From contig BFEA01000063.1 of NCBI GenBank assembly GCA_003427395.1, positions 4,047,845-4,070,576 on the forward strand: a DNA stretch of 22,732 bases. The letters run 5' to 3'. The position numbers and the translations under genes are program-made. Position 1 is the stretch's first letter; every line of letters starts with the position of its first letter. Positions 6,491 through 16,867 of this stretch are shown here, piece by piece. Origin of the DNA: Chara braunii (lineage: Eukaryota > Streptophyta > Charophyceae > Charales > Characeae). The notes beneath the pieces were generated by a model that made no database searches, was not told the DNA's origin, and saw nothing but the letters and a program-made list of their open reading frames with translations.

Positions 6491-9400
6491 GAATGGTAAC
6501 ATTGAACGTTAGAAGGTTTGGGGACTCAACAGGTAAACACAAGAAAGACCGATTGAAATCTTGGGTTCATGAAAACAAGATCTACATGTCTTCAAAAAAC
6601 TAAACTCTGTGAAGATAAGATAAACTCGTTAGGCTCATGGTGGGATGAACGTCAAATTTGGTTCCTTGCAATGGGATCGCGAGATGGGGTTGCACTCTTA
6701 ATCCATAGAGACCAGGACTTTGATTGATTATTATGAAGACCTTTGAGGCATGTGGGCATGAGCGAAATTTGCGTTAGGAGAAGCGGAATGGCTAGTGATC
6801 TCTATTTATGCTTCGGTGGACCAACGAGATAGGATTATATTTTTCGATAAACTACCGAGTTTTATTCCAGACTGCGAAATGACTATAGCCGCTGGTGACT
6901 GGAATATATCACTGGATACAAATTGGACCGATAGCAACTCCGGTGAAACTTGCGATGACAAAGCATTAATATCCTTGATGAGCGTGTTGGGACTAATCAA
7001 CCCTTATCGATTATCTCATCAAGAAAACCCAGGTGTTATATGATTTTTCAACAACAGAAAGAGAATCCGGGTAATAATGCGTCGATTAGATTTCATGCTG
7101 ATTTCTAAGGTATTATGGAATGACGTTCTAACAATAGATGTTTCTAATAAATCGATGTCAGATTTTTAACCAATCAGCCTTGAACTGCAGACTTCCGAAC
7201 AGTCCAGAGATAGGGGTTTGTTCCGATTCAATACTCGAAACCTGAAAATCCCGGAACAAGTGGAGTGGATGAATCGATTCTAGATTAGCTGAGAATTTGG
7301 TCGCTCAAATTTCTAGACACTCGATCACTACTGGAACTGAGGGTTTATAATCTTCTTGAACTTGCTAAATGTGTTCTCTCGAATTATTGTTGGTGCTATA
7401 AACGGACACGGAAATTTTTTTTGTACTACGATTAGATATGTTGAGGAGCGCATGCGCCTCAATCGAGCATCTAATATGTTGTGGGGTAAAATCCGAGTGA
7501 AACTTATACTAGAATGAGAAAAATTGCAGGTTGAAAGTTCAAAAGTCTGGTCTGAAAGATTGAGAGTCAAGAGTATAGCGGTATATGCCCGTATGATTAA
7601 ATAATCGTTTCAAAAGTTACTTCGGGGAAGATTTGCGGTTCCTATGAAAGAACTCCCGCACTCGTACGACTCGGATGCCCCAATAGCAAAAGAGTTCACC
7701 TTGCTGTGTGAATATACAACAGTTTATTATAATGATATTCTAACATCGAGAATGCACTGTGCAAATATAACGGAATAACTATATCTTGACAATGATCATT
7801 GGAACAATACCACAGTTGAAATGTTTTTTTTGGGCATAACGAATCTAGACCGACCCATCACAACTTGCGAGGCATATGAGAAAGACAATGTCTAAAGGCC
7901 CGGAGACGATGGTCTCCCAGTGAAACTTTACTTGAGTAGCTGAGCTGAAGTAGGTGATTGATTGGTGAAAATCTACTATGGAGTCCTTACAGGGGAGAAG
8001 CTGACAGCCAATATGCGTCATGGTATCATTTATGTGCTCTTTAAAAAAGGGGACCGCTTGAACATTCGAAATTCTCGACAAATAACCGTCTTAAACATGT
8101 CATATAAACTACTGTGACTGACCAAGATCCTGACCATAAGATTTGGTTCTTATTTACCTGATTTGGTTCAATGTGATAAAGCTGTTTTTGCTAGTGGCTT
8201 CTCTATCTTTGATAATATTGTAACTGCAATTGAAACCTTTAAAATTGTACACAAAGACTCTCTGAATGTGGCAGTGTTATTAATGGATTTAGAAAAAACA
8301 TATGACCCGGTCAATTGGTCATATGTTTAACAATGCTGAATGTTATGAGATTTGGTAAGAGTTTTTCCAAATTGGTCAATGCTATGTATACATGGCCAAC
8401 TGCAGCAGTATTAGCAAGCAGTCGGTTGTCGAAGTCCTTTGCTCTTACACGTTGGTTGAGGCAGGGATGCCCGCTCGCTCCCTTGATATTTGCAATCCAA
8501 ATGAAAGTTTTTCTCAACAATATTAGAGTTCACATTGAAATTAGAGGCTTGATTGCAGGCCCAACTACAAAATAAAGTAAAAGTGTTGGCTGATAATTTC
8601 TTTAGTCTCAGACAATTTTATCTAATCACTTAGTAACTCAAAACACAAGTTGGATGTCTATTCCCACTTATCTGAAGCATTCGTTAACAGACACATGTCG
8701 GTTTTCTTTCTTCCTGCCGAATTTTCACTGGTGGTGCAGTGGGGTATGAAAGGATCAATTAACAACAGCCTTACCGGTTCTTAGGAGTTCAAATGTCCTT
8801 TTTGTTTTGTCAAGGAGCTTAAGATAACCTTTTGCTTCAAAAATTCACGTATAGACTTGCTACCTAGGGCAAGGTTCCACACCTTTCGCTCTTCGGTCAA
8901 GCTATGGTCATTAATGAATCCTTGTTTGCCTTAATGTGGTTCGTGGGGACAGTGAGAGCCTTTGAATCCTTATTTGCCTTAATATGGTTCGTGGGGACAG
9001 TGAGAGCCTTTGGACAACAATTGTATTTCTTGATTCAATGATGTGCGGCTAAATTTTTGTGGAAATCTAATGCAGGTGATGAATTTTTTTTTATGACTAA
9101 CGTAACATATGATTTTTTTTGCCTGCCTAGATCAAAGGGCGGGTTAAGCCGAAGAATGATAGGATGCTAATAAGATGATTAATCAAAGTTTGCATACACC
9201 ATCCATCGGTGTACTGGGTCTATTTAGAATAGTACATTCTTGCCTCAGAGTGACATTTAACCAGGCAAAAAGACGACTGGACATGTCGATTACTTTATTC
9301 CTATCAACGTCGTTATATCATATTTTTATTTTGGAATGTCATTGTAAAAGCCTGAAAAACACTAAGACCACATTTTTGGGTCGAACCGACCACAAAAGCA

Positions 9401-10733
9401 GAAATCATGGTATAACCGTTGTTTGAAAACCCCATATTTGAAGCGTAGATGGTGATTGTTTTAAAGTTGATACGTCCTCGCAGCGCTTTGATCGCTCTTG
9501 GATAAAAAAAAAACTCCTTAGAATTCTCGATATTAGTGATGAATTTTTTGACAGTTAGATCTCCGATGAAGATCTTAGGACAAAATTGAGAAGACATATA
9601 TCTAAAGAAAGGAAGCGCATGCTCATCGAGGCAATCAATTATGCTTAGAAGTGGTAACTTAGGCCGAAAGCAGTTGATCCACCTGAATTATGATTTATTT
9701 GCATTAACACTGACTCAGCCTGACTTTAAAAATTGTTTTTTATCCATTCTGATGGTAAAAGGGTTTTCCAATACTTGAAGATTGGTGATTCTCACATGCT
9801 TCAACAAGTTGAGGCAGATGCCCAACGCCCAACGAACTCTCAACTTACCCAAATATGAGTTATAGAGCAAACGTTTGTAAGTGGAAAAACTACATACTCT
9901 CTGGTCTCGAATGATCTACCGATATGAAAGTTCAAAATAAACCCGAAAATGTGGAAATGGAGGGCTCAAGGTCCGGCAGGTCAAAACTTACCTCTCATGC
10001 TGTATACTTAGAGAATAAGGTATAAATTAATATTATCATGTAAAGACTCATTGATAATAGCGGTCACAAGATGACATTCACTGTTCCTTTTGGACCCATA
10101 TATGACTGGTCTTCTGTTGAAAAGATGTTGGGTGCAATTGAAACATATCCCTCGCAGTGACAAGCAGCAATATTGTGGCTACTTTCGATGGCGGTTACTC
10201 CCTTTGCAGTGTGGTTAGCGGAGCATAATCTCGTGATCGATCTTAAATGCACCGGGTGCGAATTGACATTTGAATCTACAGTCCACTTCAAGTTATTGCG
10301 GGACTATCCCAAGTCCATTAAGATTTCGAATTGGTGGAAAAATCAGTTAGGAAAAATATCAGACCTAATTTTTTCATGGGATAAATAATGGGTTCTTTTG
10401 GAGGGTATCCCAACAGACTTGAAAGTGGATGAGGATTGGGGTTACATTGACCAAGTGGCGAGAGCCGCAATCATGTCAACAATCTAGCAGGGGTGCAATG
10501 ATCAGATCTTCAAAGGTAAGGAATGAACCAATAACCAAATAAGAAATGGAGTAAAACAGTACTTGAGGAGGGCAATTTAGGGAGAATGGCGTTGAAAGGT
10601 GACGACGACTGACAACACATTAAACGGTCAACGATGGTTTCAAAAAACAGGGGGAGGGATCGTTTGCGGAGGGAGTGCAATTAACAATTTCTGGGTGGAC
10701 GAGCTTTATATTGCCGCAATAAACGATCTGTAA
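6491..10733 (+). pseudogene. LINE ORF2 (APE endonuclease + reverse transcriptase) remnant
   Basis: The endonuclease part starts with MVTLNVRRFG and reads VISIYASVDQRDR, GDWN (6894-6905) and RRLDFML (about 7078). Its SDH catalytic motif is now S-D-F-stop at 7158-7169. The RT part reads FKKGDRLNIRNSRQI and then AVLLMDLEKTYD, with the motif A aspartate intact at 8286-8288. RQGCPLAP lies at 8459-8482, and ALADD has become LADN at 8586-8597, so the second catalytic aspartate is lost. A C-terminal tail (about 10040-10733) reads KWTNNQIRNG-like and NGQRWFQKTGGGIV before TAA at 10731. A 48-bp tandem duplication sits inside it at 8915-9010. The element is old, with more than a dozen disruptions. Confidence 0.8.
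8915..9010. repeat. 48-bp tandem duplication inside LINE ORF2
   Basis: The unit 8915-8962, beginning TGAATCCTTGTTTGCC, is repeated at 8963-9010 with two G-to-A differences. The length is a multiple of three, but the surrounding frame is already broken. Confidence 0.85.
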
Positions 10734-10799
10734 CATTGGGTGTAGCAGTAGTATGTAGAGGGGGGTAGATTACGTAGAGGCTTAGAAAATTGGTGGAGG
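10734..10799. other. Junction between LINE and Ty3/gypsy remnants
   Basis: G-rich and then AT-rich sequence without a recognisable LINE tail, poly-A or LTR. The exact junction is not resolved. Confidence 0.3.
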
Positions 10800-10879
10800 T
10801 ATTGCAATTTAAATTAGCACGTGCTAACGTTTGGGAACGCATTTTGATTAAAGGGTGTTGCCATACAGGTAATTAGTTT

Positions 10880-11700
10880 AGGCGTAGCTCTATTAGGCCA
10901 TTGTGCAACTGTAGAGGTCTTTGTAGTCATTGTCGAATATCAGAGAAATAAATTGTTCTATGAGAACCCTTTGGGACAACTTCATTTTCTTCCTATTCTT
11001 GATGGACCAAGTAAGTATATTTCTAATGACTTCATGAGTCTCTCCAAGAGTAGGAATGAGAATAGTCAAGTCATGATCATCGTCAATAAATTTTATGAGT
11101 ATGCAATGTTCATTACTCGACCCACTGAAGCGAAAACCAAACTGATCATTCCTAAATTTTCAATACGATGGATCTTTGAATGTGGATTTTAAAAGACTAC
11201 TGTGTCTGATACAAATGTAAGGTTGATTGGGAAAGAATGACAGAAGTTCATGAAACTCTAGTAAGGCATCATGAGACCAATAAACAAACCAAGCAAATGA
11301 ATCGTCTTTGCCAACATATTATTCTCATGTATGTAAAATCAGATCATGTGAATTGGGATGAGAACGTACCTAAGAGAATGAGCGCATATAATAACAACGT
11401 GTATACAATCACAAAAACACCAATATAGTGCATATTAAGGGATGGTAACCCAAAACACCTACAAACTCTCTGATTACAGATCAGGTGCAAAGGTTACCTC
11501 CAGGAACCCATGAATTTGCAATTTTGTATGAACAAGACAAAATAAAAGTAAAAGAACACAAAGTTCAAAACCAGATGATTGAGTAAGTTAGTACACATCG
11601 TAGACCTGCCCAGTTTAAAGAAGGAAATGGTATAGGTTAAATCTAATGATTTTTCATTAGAAAAAGGAATCTCACATAATCACTCACAAATGGTTAATGG
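10880..11700 (+). pseudogene. Ty3/gypsy integrase core remnant
   Basis: It reads ENPLGQLHFLPILDGPSKYI, then NDFMSLSKSR (first catalytic Asp kept), VNKFYEYAMFI and VSDTNVRLIG (second Asp kept). HHETNKQTKQMN then stands where HPQTDGQTERMN is expected. The Glu that completes the D,D-35-E triad is therefore Lys (AAG at 11291-11293). It continues with YVKSDHVNWDENVPK, AYNNNVYTITKTP and, after a stop, RRPAQFKEGN and SNDFSLEKGI of the C-terminal barrel. Upstream, the HHCC zinc-binding cysteines are not recognisable. Stops lie at about 11190, 11426 and 11585. It is non-functional. Confidence 0.75.
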
Positions 11701-11993
11701 AGACCCCCAATTTCAAACCCTGTGTAACGAGTCCAAAGCTGAAATTAGGGTTTTTTTATCAAAGTTTATGTTTTTTGAATTTTCTTCCCTGGCCTGTTCT
11801 TATTTTGGTTCAAGGTTGTTGTGTGTCAAATTTTGTGTCATTTGGAAAATTGAAATTTCCTCTGTTAAGATTTCTGAAATTTCTCAAGATATCTGAAATT
11901 GAAACGTTGCCGAAATTTCATGAAAATGCACTTTGACCTTGCTATTTTATATGTTGTTGTTTTTTTTTGATTTTTTTTTTGCAGTTGGTTAAT
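11691..11993. mobile_element. Insertion of about 295 bp within the gypsy integrase C-terminus
   Basis: TGGTTAAT occurs at 11691-11698 and at 11986-11993, exactly where the integrase reading stops making sense. It is followed downstream by more unaligned DNA before SWEVLKVIGETS resumes at about 12130. The right end is T-rich (T9-GA-T10-GCAG). An 8-bp duplication fits an insertion, but the superfamily is unknown and the event could be larger (to about 12120). Confidence 0.4.
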
Positions 11994-12129
11994 ATGGTAT
12001 CCACTCTATGAATTGGTAGCAAGGTTGATTAAAATGACCCTTTGGTTTTCTTATAAATGGCATGGCAAGTGGTCTGAAAATTAGGGGAGACAGTTTGTTA
12101 ACCTTCTCCCGAATTGCCTGTCTATTACG

Positions 12130-12310
12130 AGTCATGGGAAGTTCTCAAGGTGATAGGGGAGACAAGTGGACCATCCTATCGAATTGATGTGATGTGCCCC
12201 CATATCTAAAGACATCCCATCTTCCAAACATCTAAGGTGCTACCCTACGTAGAAGGCCGAACAGACCATCTATGTTTCCACCTTAAGCGGACAGAGGGTA
12301 TCAAGTTGAA
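12130..12310 (+). pseudogene. Ty3/gypsy pol C-terminal end
   Basis: SWEVLKVIGETS, SYRIDV, RHPIFQTSKVLPYVEG follow the usual GPYxVLxxIG...SYRLxLP...HPVFHVSxLKPY pattern of the chromovirus-type integrase tail. One stop interrupts it. No chromodomain is seen after it. Confidence 0.65.
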
Positions 12311-13922
12311 AAGATTCTAGAACATGAGTTTTTCTCTACCACTGAAGGGGGAAGACCACATAAGCAGTTCAAGGTTAAATTCAATAGCAATCAACCTGCG
12401 TCAGAAGCAAGTTCAAGTTAGTTTAAGGGTCAAAAGTCATAATTTTTTGTCAAAGGCCAGTTTAAAGCTCCAGTCTATTCGTGCGGAGCAACACGTGCTG
12501 GGAACCGGGTCCAGCGTCCCATATGAACATACATCAGTTTGTAACACCGGGGCCATTGTCCAGTTTCGGCTGAGAAAAACCTGAGAATAGAATGCTTCAA
12601 ACACTCACGAAATCAGAAACCTTCGAAAATTCTAATGCTGATGATACTAATGATACCAGTGATGATGACCAAAGAATATAGCTACTCATGCTAAGTCAGC
12701 CATACTGGACTCCTCGTCCTGAACAACTCCAAGCCCTCCCTTACCAGGATATTGCAACTCAGGAACAAGACAAACCTATCCCCCCACTGCCATAACTGAT
12801 TTCTTCTCACTACTAACCACACCCCATAAGTTGTCAAGGTAGCCCCCCCTGGTTCACCATTGGCTTGCTTTCCTCCCTCAGCAAACCCCAGATCTCTCTA
12901 CAAGGCCTCCCACCCCTGCCAATTGCAGGTTACAGGGGTATGCCCCAGCTCCGGCCAGCGTTGTTCTGGCATCGGCAATCCAGGAGCACAGAACAAAGCG
13001 ACTTCAACAGTTATTAGTCTAGGTTCGACAATCCCTGAATTCCTATATCCTAATTAAAGAAGAATACCAGGTGCTGCGAAGATTGTAAGGCTGCGGATGG
13101 CTGGTTTTGAAGTATTGAACTGTATCGAAATTATCAGATCTTTTTTGACACATTGAGTTTATTACATCATGAAAAGGATACGCTTCCATTGGTGATAGCT
13201 CAAACCAATCCATACCCACTGTACCCTATCTCATGCTGCCTCCACCGAGGAAAATCCCTCAGCCCCAACATAGAACAGATCCCCTCCCCTCCCTCCACCT
13301 CATCCACGAAGGCAACCAATCCCCTCCTAGAGGCTGCCTTTGCCCACCCCTTGTCCCTGTTTGCCCCCGCTAGGGTTGAAGGCGACCTACTCTCCAACAT
13401 TGGCCCCAGACTCAGACAATCCCCAATCTGCGCTACTCCCAATAGGGCTACTGCCTCCCACCATGCAACACCCCTGTAGAATAAGGTTCCCCTATAACAG
13501 ACCCCTGGGTTAATTTTTCGGGGACAACTAACTAGTAGTCTATACCCACAACTAGCCATCCCTATCTCTCCTTCCCCTAGCTTACCCAAGGCCAGGCGGA
13601 GCCCAGGCTGACAGTCCTACCATCCTTCCCCTGGCTTGTCCCCTAACTTAGGCCAGACGGATCTCAGACCTGCTGTGGGTAACTACCGTATGTTTGTACC
13701 CTGAAGTCTAAAAAAAACCCTGCCTACCAAAGTTCCAGCCATAAACTCCAAAGTCCTATCCCCACTAAAGCGTCTGCAAAATTCAATGTTTAAAATCCCC
13801 AATTAGGAAGAAAAACTCATGAAAAAACGAAATAAAGAAAATTCACCTTACCCCAATCAGGGGGAACAGGCAGGGCAAAACCTAGTGGTGAAGTTACTAA
13901 AAAATCCCAACATGAAAACGTT
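12311..13922. other. Unclassified repeat-derived DNA, no supported gene
   Basis: It includes a 29-bp dispersed repeat (12492-12520), a motif shared with 15050 (12421-12472), an acidic frame remnant (12600-12681, reading NADDTNDTSDDDQ) and C-rich DNA. A diverged tandem repeat of about 50 bp starts at 13570 and 13622 and shares TCCTTCCCCT(A/G)GCTT and GGCCAG(G/A)CGGA. Open frames of 65-129 codons occur on both strands at 13153-13589, but they are Pro/Ser/Leu-biased and unrecognised. Confidence 0.4.
12421..12520. repeat. Dispersed repeat segments shared with 15050 and 17157
   Basis: GGTCAAAAGTC and TCAAAGGCCAGTTT (12428-12471) recur, in swapped order, at 15060-15088. A 29-bp element at 12492-12520, containing GGAACCGGGTCCAGC, matches 17157-17185 at 26 of 29 positions. 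Within it, GCTGG and CCAGC form a small stem. Confidence 0.7.
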
Positions 13923-14099
13923 ATGTTTGAAATTACTACTACAAATAGTAGTAATCAAGAAGTAAGTAATCAAGAAGTAAGTAATCAAGAAGTAGGTAAT
14001 CGGGATATAGGTAATCAAGATATAGGTAATCTAGATGTAGGTAATCAAGATATAGCTAATCAGGATGTAAATATTAATGACTATTGGATAATTGGGTAG
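13923..14099 (+). pseudogene. 58-codon frame with pentapeptide repeat (S/G)NQ(E/D)(V/I)
   Basis: An ATG at 13923 opens a frame to TAG at 14097. After MFEITTTNS it holds eight imperfect five-residue repeats (SNQEV, GNQDI, GNLDV, ANQDV) encoded by a 15-bp tandem repeat. The next frame over continues with acidic sequence (14100-14193, five consecutive Asp codons). The tandem units stay in codon register and vary mostly by conservative changes, as expected if the repeat once encoded protein. No family is recognised. It is probably the broken N-terminal region of a transposon or host protein. Confidence 0.45.
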
Positions 14100-14206
14100 C
14101 CGAAAAGGATACCCTGAGACTAAAAGGTTTTCAGATGATATTAATATTAATGATGGTAGTGATGATGATGATGATGGAAATGTTATTGAGTGAAACAGTA
14201 GCCTCA

Positions 14207-14355
14207 AGATAGTGGTGGCGATCAACTTCGCCTACAGATGATAGTTGTGAGGATGATAGTGTTGATGATCGTGATACAACAGATGATAGCTATGAGGATA
14301 ATAGTGCTGATGATCGTGATACTATAGATGGTGAAAATCACTATAGTAATGACTA
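14207..14355 (+). pseudogene. Acidic frame with 45-bp (15-residue) tandem repeat
   Basis: After a stop at about 14205, the frame reads TDDSCEDDSVDDRDT (14234-14278) and then TDDSYEDNSADDRDT (14279-14323), plus a partial third unit, and ends at TAA 14353-14355. With the pentapeptide frame upstream it looks like one acidic repeat-bearing ORF broken by indels. Confidence 0.45.
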
Positions 14356-14799
14356 AACACCCATAGAGATGTAATGATGATGAGGATGTCAACTAATTAT
14401 CCATTATGTTGATGACGATCGCCTTGCCGCAAGTGATGATGACTAGTAATCTTGATGACGACTTGCTGATAGTGTTGACGAACTCGAGCTTGATGACGGA
14501 CCGCGCTCCATGCTGTGATACCTCCGATCTGCAAGCTTGGCGTACTTCAGACTATGAATTACACACTTCCATGTCACCTTGGGCTATCTCCACTGCGATC
14601 GCCCTCAAGCGCCTTGTTGCCACTTCACCTTGCTAAGTGGCGACGCGGAAATCTTGTGTGGACCCCGTGAAACGGGGCGGTCCCCTGGACACGTCAACCA
14701 GTGACGTGGCGAAGACCAGGACCTAGGCTCACGGCAGGTGTGCTAGGCGCAGTCCCCTGCCTCCGTCGTCCTCATCGCTCGACACACTCGAATTTCATG
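14356..14799. other. GC-rich DNA with hairpins, no supported gene
   Basis: CCCCGT-GAA-ACGGGG (14663-14677) and CACGTCA-ACCAG-TGACGTG (14690-14708) are perfect hairpins. A 76-codon frame at 14406-14636 has no motif. Confidence 0.45.
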
Positions 14800-14915
14800 G
14801 CGCGCCCTAAATCTTCGATATCTCATGGTCCACTGGACCATTTGATCTGAAATTTGGACCACCTCAGCTCCTCGACATAGACCAATAGTGATCCAATTTT
14901 CAGCTCAGGGCGCGC
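14800..14915. mobile_element. Possible foldback element with GCGCGCCCT ends
   Basis: GCGCGCCCT at 14800-14808 pairs with AGGGCGCGC at 14907-14915. Near the centre is a near-perfect palindrome, ATGGTCCA-C-TGGACCAT (14825-14841). No duplication of the target site is visible. The (GC)n run just downstream (14939-14951) may be unrelated. Confidence 0.35.
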
Positions 14916-15049
14916 TCCCAATCGCGCGCAATCGTCGAGCGCGCGCGCGCTATTTTCCTTGCTGCCTGCAGTTTTCCAGCGCGCGTGGCTCCTCTCCGTG
15001 GCGGTAACCTTGATTGATGATTGATGCTGCCGGGGCGCAGCCACATAGT

Positions 15050-15130
15050 CCTAACTTTTGGTCAAAGGCCAGTTTTAGGGTCAAAAGTCGTGTCCAAAGT
15101 CGTAGAGAGGTTTGATAAAGTTCCTAGGGT
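15050..15130. repeat. Dispersed repeat segment (copy of 12421 element)
   Basis: TCAAAGGCCAGTTTTAGGG followed by TCAAAAGTCGTGTCC uses the same two modules as 12421-12472, in a different phase. This suggests both loci sampled a tandem repeat or an LTR. Confidence 0.6.
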
Positions 15131-15220
15131 CAATGGGTATGTAGCCCAAAGTCAAAAGATCCGTCCAATACCCATACGCCCGACAACTGCCTCTTGGCAA
15201 ATCAAGAGTCAGACCCAACA

Positions 15221-15310
15221 GATGTAGCAAAGTGGTTAGAGCACCAGTTGGAAATGTGCATTGTGGTATGAGGTTGCAGGTTCAAAACTCCGCAGCCTTG
15301 CGCATGGACA
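15221..15310 (+). repeat. tRNA-like SINE head (box A and box B)
   Basis: TAGCAAAGTGG (15225-15235) is a perfect box A and leads into GTTAGAGCACC, as in tRNA D-arms. GGTTCAAAACTCC (15279-15291) is a box B with small deviations. Acceptor pairing is lacking. The downstream body to about 15550 is not shared with other sequence here. Confidence 0.6.
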
Positions 15311-15556
15311 ACGGCAGGGCGTTAGAATGACGCACGGCTGGACACATACCCCCTTGGGATGCCACAGGTAAGTTATTACAGACACTGCCTGTGCACCACC
15401 CAAGGGTTACTGTAGGCCATTGTTGTTGTATGTGGGGACTGGGCGATGGTGGGTATCCTGATGTTCTTGGTTTACGGGGTTGTCATGAAACTGCTGGGTG
15501 GCTCGCATAGTCCGGTTTACTCGAGCCCAGCAGAGCACAACTACAAACTATTTCAC

Positions 15557-15630
15557 AGTGTAGGTTAATAGGTTAGGTCACTTGCACAATTCATATAAGG
15601 TTCTGTGTTTCAATACCAGACTGTAACTTA
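15557..15630 (+). repeat. Second tRNA-like SINE head
   Basis: TAGGTTAATAGG (15561-15572) and GTTTCAATACC (15607-15617) each differ from the Pol III box A and B consensus at one position, and are spaced 46 nt apart. The tandem array at 15621-16310 begins at once after it, so the array units look like SINE bodies. Confidence 0.5.
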
Positions 15631-16310
15631 GGGCTGGTCATCCTCTTAGTACGTGGTCAAAGGATTGAGGCTGTCATAGCAGTTCCTTAGTATGGGATGT
15701 CGGGAGTGTCAGGATACAGTGCACTTTACCGCAGGGCCGGAACGGGCTTCAGGGACATACGAGGGAACAGAGGATTGTTTGCTCTCAGATTACCATACAA
15801 CACAAGGCTAAGAGATTATCCAGCACCAACACATACAGTCCATGATTCACGATTGAGGGTGGGCTATCCTCCTAGTACGTACCTTAGAGTTGAGGCTGGC
15901 ATAGCAGTCCTTAGTACGGATGTCGGGGGTGTCAGGAGATACTGCACCTTACCGCAGGGCCGGAGCGGGCTCCAGAGATATACGAGGCAACGGAGGATCC
16001 CCATCTCTCTACCATCAACATCATAGTACACTGTAGTAAAAAGACAACATAAGGATAAAGAAACTCAGTCCATAACTCATGACCTAGGGTTGGCTATCCT
16101 CCTAGGACGTAGCATAGGGTTGAGGCTGGCATAGCAGTTCCTTAGTACGGGATGTCAGGTAACTCATGACCTACGGTTGGCTATCCTCCTAGCACGTAGC
16201 ATAGGGTTGAGGCTGGCATAGCAGTTCCTTAATAAGGGATGTCAGGGGTGTCATGGCTGGAACGGACTCCAGGGACATACGAGGGAACGGAGGATACCCA
16301 CCTTTCTATC
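15621..16310 (+). repeat. Local tandem array of SINE-body-like units
   Basis: Four diverged units start at about 15621, 15841, 16073 and 16160. Shared modules in order are GGGTTGGCTATCCTCCTAG, GTTGAGGCTGGCATAGCAG, TTAGTACGGGATGTC, GGGCCGGAACGGGC and ACATACGAGGGAACGGAGGA. Unit lengths are about 220, 220, 87 (truncated) and 150 bp. The 87-bp copy matches its neighbour closely, so the array grew in at least two steps. Confidence 0.75.
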
Positions 16311-16704
16311 ATCACCACACAAATAAGCTAGATGGGAGTCACTCTGCACCCTCATGAAGACCTGTAGTAGCATGTTCAAACCTATAGCTCCCGAAGTCCC
16401 CGTGCAATCAGGCTTGCACGGCGTCTGCGTCAACCGTGGCTGAGCAGGGGGTAGGCATCTCTGCTTAGCCCCGGTACCTGCAACCGCTGTCTGGTCAGGT
16501 CACCCCGCCAAGATGGCAATGGGTGATGGTCCTGGGTGGTTAACACTACGGTAGGACAGGGGGGTTGGGGGTGCACCAAGGGCAAAAGATAAGAGGAAGG
16601 GTGGATGGGGTCTTCAGAGGGGTTCATCTGGACAACCGAGTGGCCGACTACTGTGGGTGACTGCCATCCGTCTAGTATCCCACCTCTATAACAACCTGGG
16701 CAAC
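16311..16704. other. Unclassified DNA with a weak third tRNA-like head
   Basis: TGTTCAAACC (16373-16382) is a good box B, but the matching box A (TAGATGGGAG, 16330) is poor. GTGCAA-TCAGGC-TTGCAC (16402-16419) is a perfect hairpin. I see no gene. Confidence 0.3.
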
Positions 16705-16867
16705 CACTAGTACCTTTGGCGTCCGGTTTCGACAAGTTCTTGCCAGCTCCCGAACTTTCAGGAGGCCGAGCCCAACATTGATCAATCTGATCGGCGGCCG
16801 TCGTTTCGTTTCGGCCTCCTGAAAGGTCGGAGGCCCGCTATTTTCCGAACCGACAAAGGTACTAGTG
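16705..16867 (+). mobile_element. CACTA-like MITE, copy 1 (163 bp)
   Basis: It starts with CACTAGTACCTTTG and ends with the inverted CAAAGGTACTAGTG. A second, internal 15-bp perfect inverted repeat lies at 16755-16769 and 16811-16825. The CACTA terminal motif is typical of the En/Spm superfamily. There is no coding capacity, so any movement would need a transposase from elsewhere. Its right end abuts copy 2 with no intervening base. Confidence 0.75.

Larger units (their letters stand above)
5107..10733 (+). mobile_element. Decayed non-LTR retrotransposon (LINE), nearly full length
   Basis: ORF1-like, APE endonuclease, reverse transcriptase and C-terminal regions follow in the order and orientation of an L1-type element, over about 5.6 kb. 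Every domain is split by stops and frameshifts, and key catalytic residues are changed, so the copy is dead. The 5' UTR and the 3' tail cannot be bounded, and no poly-A or target-site duplication was identified. The next element (Ty3/gypsy) starts within about 100 bp of the ORF2 end. Confidence 0.8.
10800..12310 (+). mobile_element. Decayed Ty3/gypsy retrotransposon fragment (integrase to pol C-terminus)
   Basis: Integrase-like reading runs through 10880-11445, and the integrase C-terminal region continues in pieces at 11530-11680 and 12130-12260. The upstream protease, RT and RNase H are absent. No LTR pair could be assigned. A purine run (GAAGGGGGAAG, 12343-12353) just past the end could be a polypurine tract. 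Confidence 0.7.

Noticed and set aside
13153-13589. Opposed 108- and 129-codon frames
   Set aside because: Composition-biased (Pro/Ser/Leu or Gly), overlapping on opposite strands, no recognisable domain.
13923-14080. CRISPR-like array
   Set aside because: The 15-bp units are contiguous with no spacers and keep codon register. This is a tandem repeat in eukaryotic DNA.
15221-15617. Functional tRNA genes
   Set aside because: Boxes A and B are good, but acceptor and T-stem pairing is missing, so these are SINE heads.
15621-16310. CRISPR or integron-like array
   Set aside because: Unit boundaries, divergence and the SINE head indicate tandem duplication of a repeat body.
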